A stretch of DNA of 64,000 nt from Neelides folsomi (taxonomy: Eukaryota > Arthropoda > Collembola > Neelipleona > Neelidae). The translations under genes were made by a program, and so were the position numbers. Shown piece after piece: positions 11,658 to 24,495 of this stretch. The stretch is from positions 80,370 to 144,369 of the forward strand of contig JAQGBZ010000152.1 of assembly GCA_034687125.1 (NCBI GenBank). The letters run 5' to 3'. The notes beneath the pieces are model-generated. The model was given only the letters and a program-made list of their open reading frames with translations, was not told the origin of the DNA and made no database searches. The first letter of the stretch is position 1; the number at the start of each line of letters is the position of its first letter.

Positions 11658-14600
11658 GTAATCGGTAAACCGCTTAAGTATGACAGGATTGATAAGGAGG
11701 AGGGAAAGTATTGACATTTGTCAAATGGATCAACGGTTTCCCATTTCCTTCAATTGTGAAGAAGAAAACAGTTGGAATGAACACCGAGGTGTTCCTTGGC
11801 CCTATTTACCCACCAAAATCTCCTTCAAAGAAGGAGACTGAAGGAGAGGAAGGATGAACGTCGATCAAAAGGAGTTGTTTGGGTCTCTCACGGGTTTGCC
11901 GGTCGTCCACCTGCTTTACCCACAACAGCCTCTTTGTGTGTATTTATTTTCCTCTCCTGCCCTGGATTAGGAAAACCACCGACCACGAAGGTGAAAAACG
12001 CAAGATGGTATCAAACAAAATGAATTATGCAAGAGAAACAAAACACATATCAAATCCACTTCATCATCCTCTTCAATCTTATAAATGTTTAAGTGAAATA
12101 ACAGGGTTTGTTTTTATGTAATTCCCATTTATCAATTCTTTTTTATTTCAAAATATTTATGACTTTTTTAACTTGATTGAAAAGCATTCAAATAGCATTA
12201 AAATGTTATGATGTTTAAAATAAATTATTATGCTGGGAGCTTGTGTATGAACGTGTGACAAACTTTAACTTTGAAAAAAACTACAAACGAAGTATACAAA
12301 TATTTTTAAATAAAATAATAATTAATAAATTCATTCGTAATAAAATAATAATTTTAAAAACGATTTAAATTTAAATCCAAATGTGAATAAAATGTAATTG
12401 CATTTACATGTCGTGTCTTGAGATTGATATCAAGATTGTGGGCATTATTCTATTAAGTGAGACTTCACATGGATTTGAATGAAGAATCGGCGTGAGTGTG
12501 TGGTGAATCGGCCGGTGAGTCCGAAGTCCTCTCTCAACAAAGGGCAGGGTGGAGATGTTAAGGATCTCCTTCCATTATGAACAACCCGAGGTTTATGGCG
12601 AGGTTGAGGACTCGGAGAAGATCGTGGTGAGGGAGCGTGATTTCTGGACAAGTCATTTAATAAGATTTATAACCGGGGGGTTGACATTTCAACAAAATAG
12701 AACAGCGGGGGCCTTTGGTCTTCCTCAAGAACTCCCCTCTTCCTTCTCCTCCTGCTTTTTCCCATCAAGTTTGCATCGGGGTTTTGTAATGTCCTTCAGT
12801 CCTTTTATTTCCCGAGAGCCTCATCACCAGGCGCCCGGACATCACCTTCCCCAAGCTATCCAAGTTCCCTTTCCCATGTAATTTACCCAAATGCCGAACT
12901 CATCCACGTACCCCGAAAAGGAGATTGGAACTCCGAACTGGCCCACGACCCAAGAATGCAAAGAGGGGACAAAGGAGCCATTTGGCCAAGTTTTACTATT
13001 TTTTCGCATACGCCCCAGAGATCACTTTCGATGAATGGCAAAGATGGGAATCTGTTGACTCTCTCATCCAACCCTCATCCAACTCCCCTTTTTTACCCTT
13101 CGACAGATTGGAGCACTCACCATCGGTATGTCCCCTGCTCGCCCTTCTCATGCAAGTGTAATCTAAATGGGCCCTTGGCCCCTTTAAGACACTCACAACC
13201 CAACACAACCCAGAAAGGCCCAACGGAAAGTATGGGAGAAATAAGAGAGTAGAGTGGATGGGATAATGGACTCTCGTTTTCCATCTTCCTCCCTGCATCT
13301 CTTGAGCATACATTAGGACAAGAGTGACTCTTTCTCTTATTTCCATCCTTTGGGTCTTGGGAGACGAAGAGCCGTGGGAGTCAACACGATAAGAATCTTC
13401 ATATTCAACTCCACATCCCACATCGCACCCAAGACAAAAACCCCAAGGTCCTAATCTTTAGAATACACTTACACTTATTAATGACCATACGGTAAAGACA
13501 AGAAGATGTTCAATAATGGTCACTTAGGTACAACTGATATTAAGCTTCCTTATAAATGACTCCCATAAAGAAAGCACAGAAGATAGGAATTGTTTATAGG
13601 AAGTATAGGAATGGACCTTCTCCAATTTATGACATCAAAAATTGTCGCATGCCTTAAATGAAAGTAAATGAAAGGTTTTTTGAGGAACGTCTCCGTCTCG
13701 CCAATTCCTTATAGGAAAAAAGAAAATTATTTTTCCTTTTACCAACATTAGAAGGAAATTGAAAAAAGAGTCAAAGTCTCCGTCCATCAGCTTATCTTTC
13801 TCACTGCTCTCCACGGAGCCAAAACTTTAAAAGGATTTTCAACAATTTTGACCATTTTCCCATCCCGCCCTCTGCATCTTCAACTCAATACGAGTAAAAG
13901 GAATAAAAAAGTACTTTAATAGTAAATTCACGTACTTATTTATTACCAGACTTGTAATAATATTTTTCTATTTTCAATAACTACTTGCATGCATGCACTT
14001 TGCAACGTATAACATTACATAACATTACGTATTTTTTGAGATTTTTTATTTTTTGCTCCGAGTCATGGGATAATATATGCTTTTTGCAAAAATTGCAAAT
14101 TCTGCACAGTGAGAGTCACGACGTACGTGAAATGATGGGAGAATGACGCTTTCCAGTTTCCAAAACCCGCCTTTTCCTTCATCTCAGGTGAATTCTCGAC
14201 TTTGCCGTACGCACATGTTAATACATAATTCCAGGAGAGCAAAGTGGAATAAGATGGATGAATAGGAGATTCGCGGAGCGAGGAAGTTCCAAGACAAGAA
14301 TTTTAAAAAGGATTTTTCGCAAAAGGAATTTAAAAAGCATGACCATACCTGGACTATTAAGTAAGTAGCTCTTCACTTCCTACTTTCAATTCACTCGGCT
14401 TGGCCCATTTGATCGGGGAAAACAGGCAAAGTGATTAATTCGGCTCTCATCTTAATAAGTAATTTATTTAAACTTCTGTCGGCCTCCTTGCACGCTCAAC
14501 TCCCTCACCGACTCACCGACCAACGGGGTAAACGAAACCTGAGGAATCTCCGACACAACACAAACGGCTAATGCCGCTAATGGAGAAGTCAAAGGGGAAG

Positions 14601-15060
14601 ATTTGGAAGAAAAAAGGCGGAGGAGGAATAAGTCACGTCATAATTCTCTTTATAAGCTCATCTTCAAACTCTTGAAATTATCTACTTATTAAGAATCTCT
14701 TATAAGTAATATGTAAGTATAATAGATACTTACATACTATCATATTTATTATTTGAGTATAATATTATTATAAGTATTTGATAACTCCAACTTAAGCTAT
14801 CAGTTACAATACTTATTAATGTAATTGTTCTTTTACTAGGTACATTCCATGTATGCAAGCCAACTTATTCGCTCACCATTTTCCTTATTGGAACTTGTGG
14901 CAGTCACACGGCTTTCTGTATGGCACGAATCTCCAGGTCACATGTAAGTTATAAGAGTTGTAAGGAATTAAAAGAAACATGGGTCATTTCCCATTGTTTT
15001 TCTCGCCTTCATCTTCCAGTGAAATGCATACAACACCCCTACTTTGCATACTTGCCACTC
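11658..15060. other. No gene supported; patch of higher G+C
   Basis: The part near 12450-13430 has more G+C than its surroundings and carries overlapping open frames on both strands, including one of 141 codons on the minus strand (12996-13421, starting at GTG). None has recognisable content, and frames compete in the same place, so I do not call a gene. The remainder is AT-rich, with nothing recognised. Confidence 0.45.
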
Positions 15061-15456
15061 TCAAGTATGATTTGATGGGGGAAAATTAACAACAGCCTGA
15101 CACTCGATCTCCCATTTCGTGTAAGAGCCAGAAAGATATTTCACTGCAGAAAGATCGTTCTTTAACTCCTCTACACCCAACGAGTCTTTAGATTTACAAG
15201 CTTCTAATAACAAGGGAAATATCATTTTCGCCCATTTAAAACCTCGTTGGTCCGTCGACTCCTCCATTCCTAAAAGGCATAAAAGGTGAAGGTGTCGTGG
15301 AAGTTTGTCGGTTCGTTTCTCATTCCTTAATGATGGCCAACTTTTGTAGAATAAGGAGTGTATTAATCGGCAAACTCGAGCAATAAATGGTTCTTTACGA
15401 GCTGAGAAATATTCAATGCGTGGATGAGAAAATAATAACAATGGAGCCCTATACAT
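15061..15456 (-). CDS. Candidate 131-codon ORF, unknown
   Basis: ATG at 15456 begins a 131-residue frame ending at TGA (15061-15063). It is one of the longest frames in the AT-rich part of the left side. Its second half alternates charged and hydrophobic residues in a protein-like way, for example WAKMIFPLLLEACKSKD and VEELKNDLSAVKYLSG. No signal peptide, membrane segment or known motif is evident. It may be an exon: TTTTATGTATAG just upstream could be an acceptor, in which case the ATG is not the start. A second minus frame overlaps its 5' end (15363-15593). I cannot assign a function. A chance frame or a decayed gene remain possible. Confidence 0.3.
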   Translation of the reverse strand: MYRAPLLLFSHPRIEYFSARKEPFIARVCRLIHSLFYKSWPSLRNEKRTDKLPRHLHLLCLLGMEESTDQRGFKWAKMIFPLLLEACKSKDSLGVEELKNDLSAVKYLSGSYTKWEIECQAVVNFPPSNHT

Positions 15457-18400
15457 AAAATGCAGTATTTAAAAGTTTGGTATATCAGACATTCTTTATA
15501 ATCCTCTAATATTAAGTACAAATTCATATATAGTACATATTTATTTTGATATTCATATATTCCTAAATAATTGGTCTGCAATTTCTCATACAATATGGAG
15601 GCAGTTAAAGTGACAAATTAAAAGCACGATGAAAAATAATTTTTAACTAGGAGAATAATAAATAAATATAATCGAATGTATTAAACAACACACAGGGTGG
15701 GATGAATGTAAAAATGTGACGACGTTGATTGTTAAAGGTGTAAAAGCCAGAATGTGCATTAAGCTCCTTTGGATACCTTCCTGACATGGGAGTGAGTGTA
15801 AGACAAACACGTCAAATCAATAGGGAATAAAAAAGGGAAAATAGATGAGTAAGTAAAACAAACGGGGGAGATTAGAAAGAACTCACAGCCACACCTGAAG
15901 AATAAAAAGATAATATGCTAATCCTTAATCCCTTCACTTTTATTCTCATGTCCTGCGAGGTTCGTCTCGAGCTTTATTTAATACTGCAAAGTATAGTTTT
16001 GAATGTGTTACAATCTTACAATGGTACTTGAATCATTCGTAATGCAGTTTGTCACTTAATAATCTCGAGTAATCTAAAGAGCTGAGCGAGCTTTGGCTTT
16101 TTAATGTAAGCTTTTTAATGTGCCTGAATAATGTGACTTTACGTAATGTGTTTAAGAACCGAGTTTAGGATTTGAGAAGTGATTATTGTCTTCGACACAT
16201 TTCACATCATTCATTTTCTACCTTCATATTTATTTTATCCAACTCACATCGAATGGCACTCAAAGACCCTAAATTATCAATTCCTCCTATTCTTTGTGCT
16301 TTACCCTACATAATAAACACAAGAATAATAGATGGTAGTTCTTTTGGGTCTCATTTGAGGAATAGGGAATGTATTTCAAAACACGAAAAATTCCCAGTAA
16401 TTGTAATTTTGTCCACTGTTCATTACTGTCACATTCAGGCTTGAAGGGATTGTCAATATAAATGTATAATTAATTATATGTCCCCATTATGAGAAATGTT
16501 CAATTTAGAAAATTGAGTGTAAATATGCATGAGAAAGGGACCAGACTGGGAAAACAACAAGCAAAGTTAAAAAATACACAATCAGTTTTATTAACAGGTT
16601 GATTAAATATCAGAAATAAAAAATAGCTTGGAGGAAATGCAAAATTCGGAAATAGGCAAACAATGTGTGGATTAATGGGCAATATTGTTCTTTCAATCCT
16701 TTTTGCAATGGCTAATTTATGACTTGAATCTCATTTAGAATGGAAAGTGATAATGGAAATAAGGTAAGGCTATTCTTGTCCATTTCCAGGATATCATTTC
16801 TCATTAAGCTCATTAAGGTGAGATGACGTGGAAGGCCGAGCACACCTACGGCCAAAATCCAATTTGAGGAAAAGAGTCGGACCATTTAAAAACGACAGTT
16901 CTGAGTTATTGGGCCCATTAAGAACAGACAAACGGAGTTTCCTTCAACAATGCCTCCAAAAACTATCGATCTAATTATTCAGCTTACGAAGCAGCAAAGC
17001 TGTCGATTTAAATACTTTATTCAGTCTGGATGTTCAATATTCAATTAGGTTATGATGCGGAATTGAATATAATACACGCCCTTATAAGTACAGAATTGAT
17101 ACGCGATAAGGCAAAGTGAAGGCAGGAAGCGGAGTGAACCATTTAATTGAACAATTGACAATGACAAGTGACACTTGGTCATGTTGAGCACGAAAATGAA
17201 CGTCTCATAACCTTCCCCACCGATTTCGATCCATCACATGCTAAGGAAATGGAATGAGAAGTAAGTAGGTTAAGTTAAGATGAAATCCAAATGGAATTAA
17301 ATCTCACAATCGAAGCCTCGAAAGAGTCAAGAGCACATGAAGAAGGAATTTGTAATAATGTATTATGGAATGAATGTCATTTCTTTTGTCATTTCCCTTC
17401 GTCTTTTTCGCGGTCGCGAGGAATTCATTGAGACTCACAAATTGGTGTGACACAAGTCGAGCCAAAGTTTATTCAAACTTTGCTGCAAATGAGAAGTAAA
17501 GGCGGATATGAGAAGTGGATCTGCGGTTCGAACAATTTGCAATAAAGATGAGAAGCTTAGGGAGAAGTGCCAAGGAATAAAGAGAGCGAAGCGAAATGAA
17601 ATCTCAACCTCCTGCACCCACGCCTTCCTCATGCAGAGAGTGTGATGGAATAGGAAAGCAATTATTGGGATCGTCAACCAAATGGGGTTGTAAGGACTCG
17701 GGTTATGACTCATTAAGGGAGGTAAATGGGAAAGGGATGTGATGACAAATGCTTATGCACCTTTTACAAATGTTCCACCTTTCCCATACGTTGTATTTTC
17801 ATATCATGCTCTCGAACTCCACGAGGAAGAACATTAAATTTCTCATAAATATCAACTTGCTTTTCCGCCTCTCAACACTTGTGCAATTGTTAAAGTAAAC
17901 CCTCATTGGGGTCGAATTCAATATTTGTTGCTCCGGTGTATAAAATACTTATAAATAATACAATAATGTCATGAGCATACAATGACTTTATAGGATAACT
18001 TGTATGATGCTATGCATATATAAAATATCTGAATATACAGGTAGGTATATGTACAGGTATATATGTTGGTATGTACTACAGTTAATCTTTTGTATTTATT
18101 ACTATTGAAATGGTTATATCTGGGAAATGTGGGATATTTTATATTTGTGGGACTTTTGTTAGGTGTGTGATTGTTTGACTCTGTTTTCTGCTCAATAACC
18201 CACCGTTGAAAGGTCGGGACATGAACATGCACCGAAGAGTTAAAGAAAACTTTTCTCAAGAGCTCTCGATAATAGAAACTCTCTTTTTCATATAAGAGAT
18301 GTGTATGTTATTTGGTAATAATCGGACGGAGTTAAGAATCCGCCCTTTTATATTTTCTAACCTCGGATGGGCCATTCAAACGGCACTCAAGTGAACCTCA

Positions 18401-21400
18401 ATGAGCCTAATAGAAAACAATTTTTGGTTCCCTCCTCAATGTAGCGGAAATTGCCCGGACAAACGTAATTCGGGCAATGGTTGTACAAAATGCGTTGTTC
18501 TTTACCCGTAGTAGTGATACATTACAAGCACTGGTGGATTTCATTCATTCATTGATTCACAGAGGGGAAGTTAGGGAACTTGAAGTGCTCCGTCCCACAC
18601 CGCACTTCACAAGTTCCGTTTTCCCTTCATGTCCACTTTGACACTCCAACACTTGTTTCGCCTCCCATTGGAAACCCGTCGCCCCTCTCTGTTGTGACGC
18701 TCGTCACTGCGGTGACGAGAAGCTTCTCGCATGATTCAACCGCGTACATTTATTTACAAACTCAACCTGTCTCATAAACAGGATATTCCTCATATTGAAC
18801 TCCAAGGAGCTTCCTCGGCTTTTTGGTCCGCTCTCAATGGGAGAGGACAAAGGAGGTGTCGAGGAGAATAATGGGATGAGAAGGATCCATGTAATCTTTT
18901 TACCTCTTCGGCTCTTTCCAAATTCTCTCGACGACAAGATAGGGTCTACATACATGTTCAATAGATGTTCCGTTCATTCAATACTTTGAGTGTACAATTT
19001 GTACATTTTCTCCCGAGTTTTGTAAAATATTCCTGAAAGGATCTTGAAATGCATGACATTTGGGTGTCAGAGGATTTTTTAGATTCTTAGGGGAGTAGTT
19101 GTATACAAGAATGAAATACATTTGGAATATATGCCAGGAGTCCAATTTTCGGGTCTTTTGGCGTTTTTGAGCTAAGTAACCAAATCCATTGAAAGCATGA
19201 AAAAGTCTTTCATAATGTCAAGAATATGTAAAGTAGAGTTGAGCGACAATATTTGTCATAGTGTTTCATAAAAGACATTTTGTCTTGTTAGTGAAGTTGG
19301 CTTAATACTACTACATGGTACATTCGGTATATGCATTGGCGTCAGGATGCATAGATACATACATACCTACATATACTTACATAGGTACTTTAGGTATACA
19401 CATTATACTGTTATCAATAGAACGCGTCCTTCAGAGCAACAAAATGTTCTTACAAATTGTCAATTGATATTTTGAGCTATAAGAATATTGGAGAAGTGCA
19501 GATCTCAGTACAAGTATTTTTGAATACGAAATTGAAGCTGAAGCTTGTCATCTTCTAAAAGCATCATTATTGGAAGGCTCCGTTCCCTTCAATTTTGTTG
19601 AAAATGGGCGGACAAATTCAATTTTGTTTCATCGTAACTTTCCCTAACTTACTTTTATCCCAAATTGTAAAATGGAAGTATAAAATTCCCCTTTCAACTT
19701 GGATCACCTTCCAAGTTGTAAAAAATAAAGTCCCCAAGTGGAGCCCTATTTTCAAATTTCTCAAAGTGGGCCTCATTTAATTTGAAAGCCTCTGAAGAAT
19801 TCTTCCCTGCCCAGAGTCAATAGAAGATGTAAAATTCCAGTTAAACTTTCGCATCTCCTATTAGAATTCTCTTTCCATCAGGGTTTAAATCGACAGGAAG
19901 AATTACGAGACGTCGGGATGACGATGAAGTGAAGACGGATAAGCCAATTGGAGAAAAATACACGTAATTTAATTAGTGAGAGAACCGCCAACTACGTGCT
20001 AATAAACCCTGTAGGAGCAAATTAGATTTACATTGTTTGAATTGCTTATGAAGAAGACCAACAATTGAGATGCTTGAAGGTGAATTATACGACTCAGAAG
20101 ATAAATTGAACAAGGTGGATAAAAAACGAGGGAGTCTTGAAGAAACATTTGCTCTTTCTTTTATATATAACTTATGTATCCTTTTATTCGATTCCGTTTG
20201 GGACTCAAAACGGAAGATGCATCACAATTCCACAATACACACACGACCCTCCGTCTTATATTGTACAAAGAAAACATTATAATGCATAAGTTATATTTTA
20301 TCAAATACAATTTGTATCAATTGTGTCTACAATGTATCAATCCTTACAGATATGTACTTGTAATATACTTTTGGTAATGCCTATTTATTCTCTATGTAAT
20401 ATATGTATGGCATTTGGTCGTGTTTGGATTCTCCACGCTTCAATTGTATCTTTGGCCGTTGTATCAACACAATAGACATATGTTACTGTCCGTCATTGGA
20501 TGGATTTTATATTGGTAGATTCCGTTTGCGTGAGCTCTCAATTCCGCTTTGCTCACCTGGAATCATATGGAGTATGGGGAGAATCGGAGAGAGAGAGGTT
20601 GTGAAGGGAAAAGCACCTGCTGTCTCGGTGGAGCCATGCCATTATCCTCCATTTCTAAATTCAACCATTGGGAAGTCTCCTTCACTTTCCCTCATTTCCC
20701 CATAATAAATCGAAATCCTTCTTCTAATCGATACAATAAAAAGAAACAAGGGGGGTTCGGAGGAAAATTGGGAATTTCTTTTCCATTGCAGATGGTCCTC
20801 CCTATGAATTCCTTCTACCAAAAGTCTTATAAAAGATATATTTATAAGGTGAAATGGATGGAACACGGCTAACTTATTGATCTGTCTTTTATTCTTATCC
20901 GAGAAATTATTTTTCTTCTCTCTGCCCTTTAATATTAAAGTAGGCTCGGAGAGTATGCAAGTAAGCCTTTGAACTTCTCCTATTCTCCCTCAAAGCCCGA
21001 AGTTGGTGAAGACAAAAGTCGACGTAGTGGAAATTGTAGCTAATGCAGTCGAATAACGTCGCCCGAGCCCAATAACTGAACTTGGAGTTTTCCGAGTCTT
21101 AGTAACCAACTTACGTATGTACGTCCCGCACCGGCACACTTTCTCTCCTCCTTATGTGATCTCTTACAAAGCCGGCATATGTGGGTTTCTTTGAATGGAT
21201 GGACATAACCGGGGTTTATAAGAACGAAGTATGTTGAAAATTAAAGGAAATGGGGAGAGAGAGAAAGTATGTTGAGGGCATAGAGCCTTCCTTCCGCTTA
21301 TCTCTCCAAAGAAACCCATCTCCTCTGCTTAACTCACGAATTCCCCGAAATTAGAAAAGTGGGAGCAATGCAGGGATTTCCTATTAATGAAATCCCACAC

Positions 21401-23131
21401 ATAAGAACGAAGCCCAAAGAGCTCAAATTACAACCTTGAAACAGAAACAATAAATGATATGAAACTTGGCCCAACTTTCCTTATATATTCCAATATGGTA
21501 GAATGTTCTTGCAGTTAGGAATGCATGAAGTTGGGTTTATTATAAAGGAAAGTGTCGGGGTGATTGCAAAAGAAGATTATAAGGAGAAAACATCGGGGTT
21601 TATAACTTTTATCTCCAAACAATTTCCTCCTCAATTGCCTCTTCTTTTCCCTTTAATTCCCCTTCAATTCCTTGAAAAATCAAAGTTTGGGAATAAAACG
21701 GCCATCAAATGAGCATTCCTAGCGAGACATTCACTGCAGTGCACAGAAAAAAGTTGAATCATATGCACACTAATGGAAATCCAATTGGGAATGAGTCCAA
21801 GGAAGATTTATTCAGCTTGCAAATACACTCCAACTGTATAAGTCGAGTCCTGAGTTGAGTCCATATAAGAGCCAGATAAATTGAACGAGCATCATATGCA
21901 TTTGAATGAAAATTGAATTTGAGAAACCTCGCCCATTTCCATTGGCAATAAACAGAGGAACGTCGCGGGGTCTTCCACTGCAAGAACCAAGTCTTGAATC
22001 AAAAAGGACCGAACATACATCAACTCCAATATTGTCAGATTTTACGACCTAACATTTATGCTTTTAAATACAAAGTGAGTTCAAAACTGTGAATTTTCCT
22101 TATTTTGCTCATCTCGCGTGTGCGGGCGAAGTGCATGGAAGGGAATAAAAAAAGTTAAGTGGGACTCAATAAATATGATTGTGAGCCTACCACTTTTGAC
22201 TATTTGAAATTCGAATTCGGCGAATCAAATGTCAGGGCTTGAATGACAATAATAATAATAAATTACCAGAGAGAATTCGGATTTATTGGTGTGGGTAAAC
22301 AAGGGCGGTGATCCTCCCGCAATTCTACCTTTTGAATTTGAAAAAGGGTCACCAGAAGGCCCGCATCTGTTTTATTCATTTTTATTACCCTTCGGGACAA
22401 TATGGTGACTGCAGGGAGATTTTGTATTTCATTTGAATATATACAATCTCCGAGTCCATACATACACTCGTTGCATGTAATGTCAGGTTCGGGAAAGTGA
22501 TATTATTCTGCTGGTCCCTGGCCTGCTGCTCCTTCTCTGCCTCGTGCCTGACTTCATTCCTTGTTTGTGTCCTGGAAAGGGCGAGTCCTAAGGGAAGGTA
22601 AAAACATCATCATAATAACAAGGGTAATCATATTCTCCTTCTATTTACTTACTCCCATTACTTGTTTCGTATAATCGGGGACTCTTTTATTATAGAAAAT
22701 ACTTATTGTTAGTAGGATTATTATATTTTGAATCTCGGGATTTTCTTTCGGCCTTTGGTTGTTTAGGAAAAGGACGTCGCTGAGGGGAAGGAAGGGGAAA
22801 TCCTCAAGGGACCCTCGTCCTTGTTTAATACAATTATGAGCCCAAGAGGAAACTCTGGAATTAAAGAGAACGGAAGGTTAGGAGTAATCAAATCTATCCT
22901 TGTTTGAAACTGATCTTCCTCTTTACATCTCTCTCAAGTATCTTTGGCCCTCGTTGCCCTCTCAAGGCCCCCTCTGCTATTAGCTCCAATGCACGCGTAT
23001 AAAGTATTAAAGCACTCTCAACGTTCTTTTGACTCCTCCAATTTCCCTTTGATGAAACAAACTTGGGATCTTCTGTAATTTCGACCCTTGTTGTTGAACT
23101 TCGTTGTTTTTAACTACTAATAATTTTGATA
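15457..23131. other. No gene supported
   Basis: Many overlapping short frames occur (for example 20403-20705 and 20549-20872), none recognisable. Small simple repeats are present: a TTCA-type run near 18541-18556, AGGTATAT-like copies near 18040-18065, and about five AAT units at 22248-22262. No tRNA-like B box with a matching A box was found. Confidence 0.45.
22248..22262. repeat. AAT microsatellite
   Basis: About five tandem AAT units. It is a simple sequence repeat without assigned function. Confidence 0.8.
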
Positions 23132-23162
23132 GTCGGTAATTGGAAAAGGGGTAAGCGATCCC

Positions 23163-24495
23163 ATGGTCCTAAGGGTAGGTATAGGGAAGAGGGTGAGCTT
23201 GAAATTAAGTGAGGGTTCTGATATTAAAAACGGAGGGGATGAAAAAGCGGAGCGAATGATCCACCAAGTCCAATTAGACCCGTACATTGTGTGGAGTGAT
23301 CGGAGGGGATGTCAGGAGATGATTGAATTCGTTCAGGTCAGCGAGGAGGAATTTGAATGACTTCATAACACACTCTTAATACAACTCTGTATATACCGTA
23401 CACTTTATTGAATTCATGCTCTTATGAAGTTACTCTTATAAAGATAACAGATTATATTTATTATGATATTCCATTTAGTATGTGAAATGCGGCGAAATGT
23501 ATAAATGGGTATTTATAACACAATAAAGTTTGATACACCTTATTGCTCCCTTTATCTTCATCCACTTTTATGATTAACTTTATAAGTTACGTAACGTGTT
23601 GATGCTACCGTTGGGTTCTATTTCAATTTACCCTTCCAATCATCTTTGATTATCCAGTTCCTCCACGAGCCAAGACATGAAATCATGTTTTTTCCAATGC
23701 CCTATTCGAATAATGAAAAGGGCTGAATTAAGATAAAGGTGAGAGTTGGTCATGTTTTCTTCATCGATTTGAGAATCAATATCTCAATAACCTTTTCACT
23801 CCCCTTTGCCATTCTCCGGCGGCAGCCGTCTCATTTTCCATTTCACTCAACTTGTCTATCTTTATCTTATTCCATTATGTAAGAAGTTCATTGAGCAAAT
23901 CCGAAAGACTTCTTTTCCCTATATCTAATACATTACACAAGTCTATTCACCGCTTCTTTTTCTCCCATATTGGAGCTTAGCTAAAGCTATTTAATGTAAT
24001 GCCTAAAACACTTACAAGTAATCTATATGACGTTTGGAAATATTTCTTTTATATTGCTTACAATTAGAATGATTTCTGTAATAGAATAGAATTTTACTAT
24101 ACTTTTATTGTTAACAGAAAGGAATAGAAATGTCTTCAAGATTTATATCAACTGCATTATAATTTATAATTATTCAAATAAAAAAATTCATTCTTATTTT
24201 ATTACAAAACAATATGTAAGTTGAACCTCCAACTTGAAAGTGAAATAGTGTAAGCCAGAAATGTGTATTTGTCTGCATACATGAATAAAATTTAAAGTCC
24301 GACATTAACCCCTGACATTTTCAATTCCCTTAACAGTTAAGAGTTGCAGATTCCGTAAAGCGATTATTAGGAAGAAATATGGCAAATCCTCCGTCAGATT
24401 TGCATATCAAAGATTTGAATTTTGGGGAGAAAAAGCAATTGGAGATTGCGGCTGGTGAACTCCAAAAGTTACAGAATTTCGCACGGGGCAATTAG
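23163..24495 (+). CDS. Candidate two-exon gene, about 110 residues, unknown
   Basis: Exon A is 23163-23336: ATG followed by 58 codons, ending at GTTCAG with donor GTCAGC. Exon B is 24337-24495, preceded by a pyrimidine-rich acceptor ending CCCTTAACAG, with 52 codons and a TAG stop. Both boundaries are phase 0, so the join keeps frame. The product is hydrophilic and rich in Lys, Glu, Arg and Gln. Exon B suggests amphipathic helices (segments such as VADSVKRLLGRN and EKKQLEIAAGELQKLQ) and looks like the more credible exon. The frame of exon A stays open upstream to a TAG ending at 23131, so ATG 23163 could be internal and the exon could start at an acceptor near 23131. Unspliced, exon A would stop at 23360. 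I recognise no family. Confidence 0.35.

Noticed and set aside
12996-13421. 141-codon minus-strand frame, the longest outside the supported genes
   Set aside because: It starts at GTG, lies in a patch of higher G+C where chance frames lengthen, competes with plus-strand frames, and shows no recognisable feature or splice structure.
20403-20872. Two overlapping plus-strand frames of about 100 codons
   Set aside because: They share the same bases in different frames, and neither has splice support or recognisable content.
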